A DNA stretch of 19,054 bases, taken from Gemmatimonadota bacterium. Its GTDB lineage: Bacteria > Latescibacterota > UBA2968. The stretch spans positions 1 to 19,054 of the forward strand of contig PAXL01000022.1 in NCBI GenBank assembly GCA_002714465.1. The letters are read 5' to 3'. Position numbers and translations under genes: made by a program. The first letter of the stretch is position 1, and each line of letters opens with the position of its first letter. This document shows, in pieces, positions 1 to 7,396 of the stretch. The notes beneath the pieces are model-generated. The model made no database searches. It was not told the DNA's origin and was given only the letters and a program-made list of their open reading frames with translations.

Positions 1-210
1 ATCCGCCAGATATCCAGCCACCGGGAAGACCAACAGACCACCGAGGGGACCGAGCGCATAAACGATCCCGATCTCCTCCGGCTGTCCACCGAGAGACATT
101 ATATAGAGCGGCACGTATGGAAATACCATACTGCGTGCGAACATCCCGAGCGCTCCCGAAACCGAAAGCACCAGTACATTCCCGCGCATGAAGCTGAAGG
201 TGTTAGTCAC
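1..210 (-). CDS. MFS transporter, N-terminal part (runs off left edge)
   Basis: This is the first 70 codons of a minus-strand gene that continues beyond base 1. The N-terminus reads MTNTFSFMRGNVLVLSVSG and continues into two hydrophobic stretches separated by a short polar turn containing GGQPEEIG. That is how the first two helices of a major facilitator superfamily permease usually look: helix 1, a periplasmic loop, then helix 2 with a Gly/Pro-rich face. I chose the GTG at 208-210; an ATG seven codons further in (187-189) is the alternative start. It lies 34 bp downstream of the solute-binding lipoprotein gene on the same strand, so the two are probably co-transcribed. The substrate is unknown. 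The MFS call rests on topology and residue pattern of a fragment only. Confidence 0.6.
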   Translation of the reverse strand, partial: MTNTFSFMRGNVLVLSVSGALGMFARSMVFPYVPLYIMSLGGQPEEIGIVYALGPLGGLLVFPVAGYLAD

Positions 211-211
211 T

Positions 212-235
212 CTATACCCGACCTGAACCGTATAG
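212..235. repeat. Short inverted repeat between lipoprotein and MFS genes
   Basis: CTATAC at 212-217 is the reverse complement of GTATAG at 230-235, with 12 bases between. It sits in the 34-bp spacer just upstream of the GTG start of the MFS gene. It could be a weak hairpin or a dyad site. The arms are only 6 bp and chance is possible. Confidence 0.2.
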
Positions 236-244
236 CCGATTACT

Positions 245-2200
245 CTACTGATCACTCACTACTGACAACCCACCGTCTCTCTTCACATACAGCTGCTCGT
301 GAAACACCGCCCGACTCCAGCTGCGTCTCACATCACCTGCGGCTGCCCTGTAGGGTACGTTCCCGAGCCGAGTACTGTATCCCCAAACCTTGTGTCCTGA
401 CCCGGTCGCGATCACGGGCACGTGCTCCGTGTGCAGGTCACGTGCATTCCGCATGTGATAATTCACCTCGACCGTATCGATGGTCGTTGCTGCCGCCTTG
501 ATGTGTCGTGTGGCCTCCCAGAGCCAGTCGGGACCGCCATCCATCGCGGTGCGATGCCAATAGGGTAGGGATTCTCCCATGATCGCCCACTCGTTCATCC
601 GTACGAGCGGATCGTCAGGTCCCGTCAGGTTCCAAAAGTGGATGTCGAAAGTTCCATTTGTTCGTCGGGGCCAGACGATGTCTCTCAGCGCGACGTTCAG
701 GTGTGTTCGGATCCCGACCGCCTCCCACTGCTCCGCCGCCAACTCACAAATGTCTGCCCACGCGCCCGGCATCACATCAATCGTTACGCTGAACGTTGAA
801 CCATCGTGAAATTCGCGATATCCGTCGCCGTCGGAATCGCCGTAGCCAGCCTCGTCCAGAAGCTCACCCGCCTTGTCCGGATCGTATTGCGAGTATCGCA
901 TGTGCACGTCCCGATCATACCAGGGTGTAGATCTGCCGAACGAGTATCCTCCCGGTTCGAGCAAGTTGTGGTAAGCGATCGCACTGATCTCCTCTCGGTT
1001 CAGTGCATGTGACATGGCCACTCGGACCCGAATCTCCCGGAAGGCATCGCGAAGCTGTGGGTTAGGCGCATCCCAGTTCACGTAGAATGCGGGTCCCTGA
1101 TCGATCGGCTCCACGACGGTCTTGTATTTCCCGTTGCGCTCCATTGCCTTCAGCGTAGGGAACATGCTGATCTGTGTGTAGCGCCCGAACAGATCTACCT
1201 CCCCGTTGATGAACTTTAGCAGAATCACCTGCTCGTCCTGGATCACCGCGAATTCGAGCCGATCAGCATAGGGAAGCTGGTTTCCCTCGCTGTCGATCTT
1301 GTGGTAATAAGGGTTCCGTTCGTAGACGATCCGCTGTCCGCGCTCCCACTCGACAGGCACAAAGGCGGAAAGTCGGGGCAGATGGGGTCTGAGCACGAGC
1401 TGCGCGTTAGTCGTACTGTCCCGGAAGGCCTCATAGCTGGCCTCAGGGTTGTATCGCGGATGCAGATGCTTAAGCTTGTGCTTCGGAAACGCGCTATAGT
1501 CCGAGCATAGCGCGTGCAGAATTCGCCCCATCGGAAGCTTCGCCGTCATCTTGATCGTGTAATCGTCGATCTTCTCCATCCTGACCGGCTCGCCCCCGAT
1601 CATCCAGACGGAAGGCGGGATCAGGGTAGGACGTGCGTCGTCGTCCATAGTCATGTCGTGATACCAAAACAGAATGTCGTCTACCGTGTAGGGATGGCCA
1701 TCTGACCATTTCATCCCCTTCCGAATCCTGAAGTAGACCGTTCGCCCCTCGTCCTCGAACCAATGCGCTTCGGCGATGTTGTGTTCGATCAGTCCGTGAT
1801 CCGGTCGCCCATAACCCATGAGGTTCTCACTGAGCGACTTGTTCGGTCCCCATATCTGGACGACATCCCCGGTCAGCGCGCGACGGAGCGTCCCACCATA
1901 GATCCCGATCTCTTCCATCGGGACGACCACAAGAGGATTCTCCGGCAGTCTCTTGGACACCGGTGGCAGTTCCCCTAGAGACACACGCTCCGCGAGCGTG
2001 GGTGCCTCCCCAAACCGACGCTCCTCAAGAATCGCAGGATCGATCTGGAGCGGTGCCAACGTGACTTGCGACGTTTCGCGCTCAGGTCCAAAAGAGGACT
2101 CCACCACACCCGGATCCGCCGGCAGGCAGCCGGAGACTAGGAAAAGGACTGCTAAGCGTGCTATCGCCTGAGTAATTTCTGTTTTTTCTTTGGTCTTCAT
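245..2200 (-). CDS. ABC transporter solute-binding lipoprotein, family 5 (peptide/oligosaccharide type)
   Basis: This is a 651-aa extracytoplasmic binding protein that would capture a peptide, oligosaccharide or similar solute and pass it to an ABC permease. From the ATG at 2198-2200 the N-terminus MKTKEKTEITQAIARLAVLF leads into the lipobox LVSGC, so Cys24 is the likely lipidated residue. Further upstream in-frame starts would add an improbable extension before the signal peptide. The body shows typical SBP_bac_5 features: an EIGIYGGTLRRA start of the mature fold, FRIRKGMKWSDGHPYTVDDI near residue 170, and a DxDxDG-type acidic loop in GYGDSDGDGYREF. Length is above the roughly 500-600 aa usual for the family but normal for the long subgroup in environmental bacteria. 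No ABC permease or ATPase is in the window; the next gene is an MFS protein. Family confidence is high; the ligand is unknown. Confidence 0.88.
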   Translation of the reverse strand: MKTKEKTEITQAIARLAVLFLVSGCLPADPGVVESSFGPERETSQVTLAPLQIDPAILEERRFGEAPTLAERVSLGELPPVSKRLPENPLVVVPMEEIGIYGGTLRRALTGDVVQIWGPNKSLSENLMGYGRPDHGLIEHNIAEAHWFEDEGRTVYFRIRKGMKWSDGHPYTVDDILFWYHDMTMDDDARPTLIPPSVWMIGGEPVRMEKIDDYTIKMTAKLPMGRILHALCSDYSAFPKHKLKHLHPRYNPEASYEAFRDSTTNAQLVLRPHLPRLSAFVPVEWERGQRIVYERNPYYHKIDSEGNQLPYADRLEFAVIQDEQVILLKFINGEVDLFGRYTQISMFPTLKAMERNGKYKTVVEPIDQGPAFYVNWDAPNPQLRDAFREIRVRVAMSHALNREEISAIAYHNLLEPGGYSFGRSTPWYDRDVHMRYSQYDPDKAGELLDEAGYGDSDGDGYREFHDGSTFSVTIDVMPGAWADICELAAEQWEAVGIRTHLNVALRDIVWPRRTNGTFDIHFWNLTGPDDPLVRMNEWAIMGESLPYWHRTAMDGGPDWLWEATRHIKAAATTIDTVEVNYHMRNARDLHTEHVPVIATGSGHKVWGYSTRLGNVPYRAAAGDVRRSWSRAVFHEQLYVKRDGGLSVVSDQ

Positions 2201-2287
2201 TCGCAAATAGAATGTCACGAAGCAGGATCCCAGTGGCAACAACATCAAGAGAATATCAGATGTTCAACACCAAATGCTGTTCGGCGT

Positions 2288-2316
2288 TCGACATTACCTT
2301 TTTCCTCGTGTATCAT
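2288..2316 (+). promoter_or_regulatory. Candidate promoter for the MR-type enzyme gene
   Basis: TCGACA at 2288-2293 and TATCAT at 2311-2316 are separated by 17 bases and resemble a sigma-70 -35/-10 pair. They lie about 40 bp upstream of the ATG at 2356, inside the 155-bp gap between divergent genes. No Shine-Dalgarno sequence is clear in front of that ATG. I see no equally good promoter for the divergent lipoprotein gene. Confidence 0.35.
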
Positions 2317-2355
2317 GTCTACTTAACCACTAACAAATCAAGACCGGCTATCATC

Positions 2356-3444
2356 ATGATTATTCAGAATCTCAAAACCGATTTCTATCGTATTCCCTTA
2401 CCCGTCGCACTGTCGGATGCTTCGCACGGCACCATCACGCACTTTGATCTGGTTACCGCGCGGATCGTCACGGATGATGGACTCGAAGGTGTCGGCTACA
2501 CATTCACACCGGGCACAGGAGGTTCAGGCATTCACGCCTTGGTTGACCGGGATCTCAGAGATGTCATCGTCGGGCAAGATCCGCGACGAATCGAAGAGCT
2601 CTGGAACCGGATGTGGTGGCACGTCCATTTCGCCGGCCGAGGTGGTGCTCTGATCTTCGCCATCTCAGCGATCGACATCGCTTTGTGGGATCTGGCCGGA
2701 AAGGCCGCAGGTGAGCCCTGGTGGAGACTTTTGGGAGGTCACAAAAACCGTGTCCGGGCCTATGCGGGCGGTGTAGACCTGATGTTCACCCTCGACGCTC
2801 TGATCACGCAAACGGAGGGATTTCTCGATCAGGGCTTCAAGGCCATCAAAATGAAGGTCGGGCGTAGGAAGCTTTCAGAGGATGTCGAACGCGTAGCTAG
2901 GGTTCGAGACATCCTAGGGGCTGATCTCCCTCTGATGGTCGACGCCAACATGGGGTGGCGAGTCGACGAGGCCATTCGGGGTGCGCGAGCTTTCGCGGAA
3001 CACAACGTCTACTGGCTCGAAGAGCCGACGATCCCCGACGACTATGCGGGGCACGCGAGAATCGCCAGAGAGGGCGGCGTTCCGATCGCGACCGGCGAGA
3101 ATCTCCGTACGATCCACGAGTTTGATCACATGATCCGCTACGGCGAGATCGCATTCCCGGAGCCTGATGTCGCCATCTGCGGAGGCGTCACCACGTGGCT
3201 CAAGGTCGCACATCTCGCCGAGGCGAACAACCTGCCCGTCACCTCGCACGGTGTCCACGACCTTCACGTCCATCTGCTCTCAGCGGTCCCAAACGCCTCG
3301 TTCCTCGAGGTGCACATGTTCGGCCTCGAGAAATACATCAGCCATCCCATTCAGGTCAAGGACGGCTACGCTATCGCCCCGGATCGTCCAGGCCACGGTG
3401 TCGAATTCGACTGGGACGCGATGGAAGAGCACAGAAACGTTTAA
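2356..3444 (+). CDS. Enolase-superfamily enzyme, mandelate racemase subgroup (acid-sugar dehydratase/racemase)
   Basis: This 362-aa enzyme should abstract the alpha-proton of a carboxylate substrate with Mg2+ help, as in mandelate racemase and the many acid-sugar dehydratases of that subgroup. An N-terminal capping domain (about 1-125) includes AISAIDIALWDLAGKAAG. It is followed by the barrel with KAIKMKVG (K165, K167), DAN (D196, N198), LEEP (E222/E223), GEN (E248), PEPD (D271), SHG (H298) and FLEVH (E318). These match the mandelate racemase set K164/K166, D195, E221, E247, D270-H297 and E317 with a constant offset of one, so the catalytic machinery looks complete. I start at ATG 2356 (MIIQNLKTDFYRIPL); the frame stays open upstream to 2212 but that part is unlike the family. 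It is divergent from the lipoprotein/MFS pair, which may import its substrate. The exact reaction cannot be told. Confidence 0.9.
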   Translation: MIIQNLKTDFYRIPLPVALSDASHGTITHFDLVTARIVTDDGLEGVGYTFTPGTGGSGIHALVDRDLRDVIVGQDPRRIEELWNRMWWHVHFAGRGGALIFAISAIDIALWDLAGKAAGEPWWRLLGGHKNRVRAYAGGVDLMFTLDALITQTEGFLDQGFKAIKMKVGRRKLSEDVERVARVRDILGADLPLMVDANMGWRVDEAIRGARAFAEHNVYWLEEPTIPDDYAGHARIAREGGVPIATGENLRTIHEFDHMIRYGEIAFPEPDVAICGGVTTWLKVAHLAEANNLPVTSHGVHDLHVHLLSAVPNASFLEVHMFGLEKYISHPIQVKDGYAIAPDRPGHGVEFDWDAMEEHRNV

Positions 3445-3464
3445 CGCAGGTTCCTTTTGTCCTG

Positions 3465-3484
3465 ACTGCCTTAGCGAAGGCAGT
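3465..3484 (+). terminator. Stem-loop after the MR-type gene
   Basis: ACTGCCTT-AGCG-AAGGCAGT is a perfect 8-bp stem with a 4-base loop. It begins 21 bp past the stop codon of the MR-type gene and about 63 bp before the start of the APH-like gene. The downstream bases are A/T-mixed without a true T run, so it is either a weak intrinsic terminator, an RNA 3'-end stabiliser or an attenuator for the kinase gene. Confidence 0.45.
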
Positions 3485-3547
3485 ATTAGCCCGCTGTGGA
3501 TCCCAATATCGTTTTTGTGTAACTACGTGAACACGTCTGGCGTATCG

Positions 3548-4351
3548 ATGGTCGAACGACAAGCACATATGATGACTTGGCCTGCCATTATCCAGCAGTA
3601 CCTCGTCGGGTACACGACAGCGGGCGACAACCTAAGGACGGCTTCCGAGTCTGAGGTCTTCCGCTATACGCGCCCGGATGGGCGAACACGCTATCTGAAA
3701 ACGCAGTCGACTACGACCTGGTCGGCGCCGCTCTCCAACGAGGCTGATGCGATGCGGTGGCTGCACAGCCGAATCGCAGTTCCGAACGTCGTCACCTACA
3801 CAACCGATCGCGAAACGGAGTATCTCCTTACCGATGGAATCCCGGGTATGAGCTCGGAAACCGAGTCGTGTCACGACGACAAGGCCCGGCTCGTCGAAAT
3901 GCTCGCGAGCGTTCTCATCGATCTGCACGTCTTGCCGATCGATGACTGCCCCATCGATCGAGGGCCAGAACAGCTCCTCGCGAGAGGACGCAAGCGAGTG
4001 GAGACAGGAATCGTTACACAGCAGATGGTGGATGACCAGGGCTTGTCTGGATCACCATCCGAGGCTTTGCAAGAACTTGTCCATAGGATGCCGTCTACTT
4101 CGAAGCTAGTGTTCACGCACGGTGACTACTGCCTGCCGAATGTCATGATCCAAGAAGGTCGGGTCTCGGGTCTGATCGACTTGGGTTACGCGGGCATTAG
4201 CGATGCCTACAGAGACTTTGTCGCAGCAGATTATTCGATCGCCCGAAACCTGGGTCGTGAATGGGTCGAGCCCTTTTTCGAGGCCTACGGGTCAGGACCA
4301 CTGGACCCCGAAAAGATGCAGTGGTATCGTCAGATCCAAGCTTTCCACTGA
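3548..4351 (+). CDS. APH(3')-like phosphotransferase (aminoglycoside kinase family) with altered substrate site
   Basis: This 267-aa protein-kinase-fold phosphotransferase is close in length and layout to APH(3') aminoglycoside kinases (about 264-271 aa). Visible landmarks are Lys51 in RYLKTQ (ATP-binding lysine), NEADAMRWL (65-72), LHVLPIDDCP (126-135), the Brenner motif HGDYCLPN with catalytic Asp193 and Asn198, IDLG with Mg-binding Asp211, and a C-terminal WYRQIQAFH. The stretch around HGDxCLPN, VSGLIDLG and LGREW resembles APH(3')-II proteins strikingly. However, the Arg that follows IDxG in known APH(3') enzymes (R211 in type IIIa) is Tyr214 here, and the C-terminal Asp-Glu pair that contacts the drug (LDEFF/LDELF ending) is replaced by Gln-Ala. 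It may therefore act on another small molecule. ATG 3548 is chosen; GTG 3527 is possible. No strong Shine-Dalgarno sequence is seen. Confidence 0.85.
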   Translation: MVERQAHMMTWPAIIQQYLVGYTTAGDNLRTASESEVFRYTRPDGRTRYLKTQSTTTWSAPLSNEADAMRWLHSRIAVPNVVTYTTDRETEYLLTDGIPGMSSETESCHDDKARLVEMLASVLIDLHVLPIDDCPIDRGPEQLLARGRKRVETGIVTQQMVDDQGLSGSPSEALQELVHRMPSTSKLVFTHGDYCLPNVMIQEGRVSGLIDLGYAGISDAYRDFVAADYSIARNLGREWVEPFFEAYGSGPLDPEKMQWYRQIQAFH

Positions 4352-4442
4352 GATGGTCTATTCGACGTTGAGTATGCAGACGACTAAACGCCCATCGCTT
4401 ATTCGTGTTCCCTCTGCTGCTTCGCACCTCTACCTATAAAAT

Positions 4443-5411
4443 ATGAATGTGAAAACACCACACCTGTATCAGAAACAACACCACACCGCCCACAGAGAAG
4501 CCTCTTGGTCCCGCGATGGCTACAACCGCGACTGGCGCATTATACAGCCAAGTGAAAAGCTAACACTGGCCGACCTCGAAGGCCCCGGCGCCATAACTCA
4601 TCTCTGGTTCGCGATTGACAACGACCACAAAGTCACCGATCCGCGTTTCCCGCGGAAGGTCATTCTTCGAATGTACTGGGATGACAACTTGGAGCCAGCG
4701 GTCGAAGCACCTGTAGGTGACTTCTTCGGTGTCGGACACGGACGCGTGGCGAACTACCGCAGCGCACTCTTCGACATGTCGATCAACCCGAATGAGGATC
4801 GTGGCGCATTCAACTGCTGGATCACAATGCCCTTCGCCAAGAACGCGAAGCTTGAACTGGAGAACACGTGTGAAACGGTGGTGCGGATCTTCTATTACGT
4901 GGACTATCAGAGGTGGAGCGACTTCCCTGAGGACACGCTCTATTTCCACAGTTCATGGAGAAGCGAGAGGTGCCAAGCGGTTCCACTCTCGGATGGCCAA
5001 GAAGGTCCAAACCTAACGGGCAACGACAACTACGTCATACTCAACACGAAAGGATCAGGCACCTACATCGGCTGCAATCTGAGCGTGGACAACCACGCAG
5101 GCGGATGGTGGGGCGAAGGCGACGACATGATCTTCGTCGATGGCGATGCGTTCCCCGGATCCCTTCACGGAACGGGATCCGAAGACTACTTCTGCCACGC
5201 CTGGGGCATGCAGGCGAACTGCTACCCGTATGCTGGCATATCGCTATTCAACCATGGTCACGAGAATTGGGAGGGCCAGTGGACCATGTATCGCTTCCAC
5301 ATCATCGACCCGATCCCGTTCACCAAGTCGATCCGAGTGACGATCGAGCACGGTCACAACAACCATCGCTCGGATCACTATGCTTCGACAGCCTACTGGT
5401 ATCAGAATTAG
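4443..5411 (+). CDS. GH172 / DUF2961 family protein, probable intracellular fructo- or arabinofuranosidase-type enzyme
   Basis: This 322-aa protein has the DUF2961 (glycoside hydrolase family 172) signature. The N-terminal motif SREASWSRDGYNRDW-like region (18-31) is followed by LEGPGAITHLWFAI (45-58), WGEGDDMIFVDGD (223-235) and HGTGSEDYF (242-250). It ends with HYASTAYWYQN. Known members hydrolyse or transglycosylate furanosidic linkages (difructose dianhydride, D-arabinofuranosides). Glu247 in the GTGSEDYF motif corresponds to the conserved family glutamate. No signal peptide is present, so it should act in the cytoplasm on an imported oligosaccharide. The protein stops right after the YWYQ motif, where relatives commonly continue with a Thr-Glu-Pro-His type tail, so the C-terminus is short. 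The Shine-Dalgarno sequence is poor; a TATAAA box lies only 2 bp before the ATG. Confidence 0.85.
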   Translation: MNVKTPHLYQKQHHTAHREASWSRDGYNRDWRIIQPSEKLTLADLEGPGAITHLWFAIDNDHKVTDPRFPRKVILRMYWDDNLEPAVEAPVGDFFGVGHGRVANYRSALFDMSINPNEDRGAFNCWITMPFAKNAKLELENTCETVVRIFYYVDYQRWSDFPEDTLYFHSSWRSERCQAVPLSDGQEGPNLTGNDNYVILNTKGSGTYIGCNLSVDNHAGGWWGEGDDMIFVDGDAFPGSLHGTGSEDYFCHAWGMQANCYPYAGISLFNHGHENWEGQWTMYRFHIIDPIPFTKSIRVTIEHGHNNHRSDHYASTAYWYQN

Positions 5412-5437
5412 GGCAAGGCCGTAAGGCGAGTGTGTAT

Positions 5438-6058
5438 CTAGAAAACGAGCCGCTCCCGATCGTCCACACAAGCCATTTTGACGTGACATCCTTCAAGGTG
5501 ATCGTTAACTAGACCCATCGATTGCATAAAGGCGTAGGCCGTCGTAGGGCCAACAAACGTCCATCCGCGCGCCTTCAGGTCCTTGCTCATCTCCCGTGAC
5601 TCGTGAGTCGCGGTCATCTTCATCAGTTCTGCGTTCGTAATTCGACCGGGTCGCCTCCTCGCGTCGGGTTCATACTGCCAGAAGTAGTCTGACAGTGACC
5701 CGAACTCGTCGCGCAGATCGATCGCCCGCTGCGCGTTGTTGATCGTAGACCTGATCTTGCCCTGATGCCGGACGATCCCCGCGTCTTTAATGAGGCGCTT
5801 CACGCTCGCTTGGGTAAACCTCGCAACCTTCTCGAAATCGAATCCCTTGAACGCTTCTCGAAAATTGTCACGCTTCTTCAAAATCGTTAGCCAGCTCAGT
5901 CCGGACTGAAACCCTTCCAGACAGATCTTCTCGAACAGCCTGATGTCGTCTCGTACCGGCCGTCCCCATTCCGAATCATGATAGTCCGCATAGATACCCT
6001 CGTCGGCACCCCACCAGCACCGTAATCTCCCATCCGCTCCTGTCTTCAACCCGTTCAT
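5438..6058 (-). CDS. tag: DNA-3-methyladenine glycosylase I (TagI)
   Basis: Base-excision repair glycosylase that removes 3-methyladenine from alkylated DNA. The 206-aa sequence carries the zinc-snap residues in the spacing known from E. coli Tag: Cys14 (RCWWG) and His27 (YHDSEWG), 13 apart, then His187 and Cys191 (NDHLEGC), 4 apart. Glu48 in LEGFQSGLSW sits where the base-recognition Glu38 of E. coli lies. Other family blocks are LTILKKRDNFREAF (57-70) and FVGPTTAYAFMQSMGLVNDH. I chose ATG 6058 because GGAG at 6066-6069 is 7 nt upstream of it; a GTG two codons earlier (6064) would sit almost on that site. It stands alone on the minus strand, convergent with the GH172 gene and divergent from the phosphoesterase gene. 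Confidence 0.95.
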   Translation of the reverse strand: MNGLKTGADGRLRCWWGADEGIYADYHDSEWGRPVRDDIRLFEKICLEGFQSGLSWLTILKKRDNFREAFKGFDFEKVARFTQASVKRLIKDAGIVRHQGKIRSTINNAQRAIDLRDEFGSLSDYFWQYEPDARRRPGRITNAELMKMTATHESREMSKDLKARGWTFVGPTTAYAFMQSMGLVNDHLEGCHVKMACVDDRERLVF

Positions 6059-6212
6059 TTGCACACTCCATTAGCTTTCCAAGAGTTCCCAAAGCAAACT
6101 CCCTAGCAACGCGTGCGTCGCCCCCGCAAGCATCTGACCTTACCGTCATAGCCCAGCGTCAAACCCTTCTTCATCTAACTCTGCCACCCCTGTAAGTCTC
6201 TTTAGGATCGTA

Positions 6213-6241
6213 TTCCCGGCCGCGCGTGTCCTGTGTATATT
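6213..6241 (+). promoter_or_regulatory. Candidate promoter for the metallophosphoesterase gene
   Basis: TATATT at 6236-6241 is a good -10 candidate; TTCCCG at 6213-6218 is a weak -35 with 17-bp spacing. The pair lies about 38 bp upstream of the ATG at 6279, in the divergent spacer shared with tag. Confidence 0.35.
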
Positions 6242-6256
6242 GATCCGGTCACATAA

Positions 6257-6271
6257 TCGAAACGTTTTCGA
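6257..6271. promoter_or_regulatory. Palindrome between promoter and start, possible operator
   Basis: TCGAAA-CGT-TTTCGA is a perfect inverted repeat with 6-bp arms around a 3-bp centre. It is placed between the candidate promoter and the ribosome binding site of the metallophosphoesterase gene, overlapping the first base of AGGAG. The position suits a repressor site or a structure that hides the ribosome binding site. No regulator gene is visible nearby. Confidence 0.35.
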
Positions 6272-6278
6272 GGAGTTC

Positions 6279-6953
6279 ATGAGACACATCTTCATCGGCG
6301 ATGTCCACGGTTGTGCAGCCGAACTGGACGACCTTATCGTGAAGACCGGCTACGTCAAGGGAACGGACCACCTGTATCTCACGGGTGACGCGTTCACCAA
6401 GGGCCCGGATCCGCTCGGTGTATGGACCACCATCGGGAACACAGGCGCCCAGATGGTTCTCGGGAACCACGATGTTAAGCTTCTGGAACGACTCCAGGCT
6501 CGAGTCAGGAACGAGGACGAGTCCGGACTAGAGCCCAACCAGATTCACACGCTCAACGAGCTCGACCCAGTCCACGATGCCATAATCCTCTGGATAGAAT
6601 TCCTTCCTCTTTCGATCCGTGAGCTCGAGTTCACGCTTGTTCACGCGGGCGTCAACCCGGACCGAGGGTTCGAACGGACGAATCGGGACGAGTTCCTAGC
6701 GATCAGAACCTGGCCACCCACAGAAGGGATCGAAGGTCCGCGGTGGTACGATCACTACACGCCGCCGGATCAACGCACACTGATCTTCGGACACGACGCA
6801 CCCAAAGGCCTCGTGATTAAACGACAGGACCCGGATGCGCCACCCTTCGTCGTCGGACTCGACACGGGCTGCGTCTACGGACGGAAGCTCACCGCCTGGA
6901 TCCTCGAAGAGGACGAGTTCGTGGACGTCGATGCCCGTCATACCAGCGCCTAA
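6279..6953 (+). CDS. Calcineurin-like metallophosphoesterase, PrpE/ApaH type
   Basis: A 224-aa dimetal phosphoesterase of the Ser/Thr phosphatase and bis(5'-nucleosyl)-tetraphosphatase group. The metal-binding motifs appear in order: GDVHG (Asp8, His10), TGDAFTKGP (Asp37), GNHD (Asn63, His64), HAG (His122), FGHD (His172), then GLDTGCVYGRKLTAW (193-207), which is typical of the PrpE/ApaH-like branch. Relatives hydrolyse diadenosine tetraphosphate or phosphoproteins; substrate choice cannot be read here. ATG 6279 is preceded by AGGAG at 6271-6275 with only 3 bases between, which is tight, and no better in-frame start exists. The gene stands between tag and the symporter pair and shows no clear functional link to either. 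Confidence 0.9.
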   Translation: MRHIFIGDVHGCAAELDDLIVKTGYVKGTDHLYLTGDAFTKGPDPLGVWTTIGNTGAQMVLGNHDVKLLERLQARVRNEDESGLEPNQIHTLNELDPVHDAIILWIEFLPLSIRELEFTLVHAGVNPDRGFERTNRDEFLAIRTWPPTEGIEGPRWYDHYTPPDQRTLIFGHDAPKGLVIKRQDPDAPPFVVGLDTGCVYGRKLTAWILEEDEFVDVDARHTSA

Positions 6954-6956
6954 TCG

Positions 6957-6987
6957 TTGCCTAACGACCGCGCGCTTTCAATATACT
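6957..6987 (+). promoter_or_regulatory. Candidate promoter for the small protein/symporter pair
   Basis: TTGCCT at 6957-6962 and TATACT at 6982-6987 resemble -35 and -10 boxes, with a long 19-bp spacer. They lie just past the phosphoesterase stop codon and about 68 bp before the ATG at 7056. Confidence 0.3.
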
Positions 6988-7055
6988 CGCACGCCCACCC
7001 CGGCTGTTAGGACGAACCCTAGTATCGTCTTCGACCATCCCGGCATCAGGATTCG

Positions 7056-7277
7056 ATGTCTGACCGCAAACTCACCAAAGTCGTCGCAGGCCTCTTCATC
7101 GCCGCCATGATCATGGGCCCGGGTCCCGGCCTTCGCCTGATCAACCCGGACCCCTCTGACCCGGACGCCGTGTACACCTTCCTGGGCATCCCGACCATCT
7201 ACGCTTGGGGGCTCTTCTGGTATCTGATACAGTTGGCAGCTATACTCGTGGCATATAGGCGATTGTGGCGTGAGTAG
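7056..7277 (+). CDS. Small two-helix membrane protein (DUF3311-like), symporter partner
   Basis: A 73-aa protein with a hydrophobic helix at about residues 8-26 (VVAGLFIAAMIMGPGPG) and a second at about 45-68 (PTIYAWGLFWYLIQLAAILV), ending in a basic YRRLWRE tail. The arrangement, including a short polar connector and a Phe/Trp/Tyr-rich second helix, is that of the small proteins (DUF3311 type) commonly encoded just before sodium:solute symporters. That is the context here, with the symporter starting 119 bp downstream. It is likely an accessory subunit in the inner membrane. An AGGA motif at 7048-7051 lies 4 nt before the ATG. The family assignment is from pattern and neighbourhood, not from a decisive motif. 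Confidence 0.75.
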   Translation: MSDRKLTKVVAGLFIAAMIMGPGPGLRLINPDPSDPDAVYTFLGIPTIYAWGLFWYLIQLAAILVAYRRLWRE

Positions 7278-7396
7278 CCAGTGAGAGTTCGCACAAGGAC
7301 CCACACAAGAGCAAGTGTCAAAATGAACGGCCAGTCATCCCTACCTTTTGTATCCAGGGACATTGTTCAGTTTCCAATTTTCATCTTGAATGCTTA

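Noticed and set aside
2212..2355. N-terminal extension of the racemase-type protein by 48 codons
   Set aside because: The extension has no similarity to the enolase capping domain and covers the likely promoter; the family start fits MIIQNLKTDFYRIPL at 2356.
3167..3547. Long N-terminal extension of the APH-like protein overlapping the racemase-type gene
   Set aside because: This part is the Ser/Arg-rich shadow of the gene in the other frame. APH(3') length fits a start at 3548.
4435..4440. TATAAA as a -10 box for the GH172 gene
   Set aside because: It is only 2 bp before the ATG, so a transcript from it would start inside the coding region; no matching -35 is seen.
4955..5512. 185-codon frame overlapping the end of the GH172 gene, first taken as a frameshifted tail
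   Set aside because: It is Arg-rich shadow sequence and its last part is antisense to tag; it does not restore the GH172 C-terminus.
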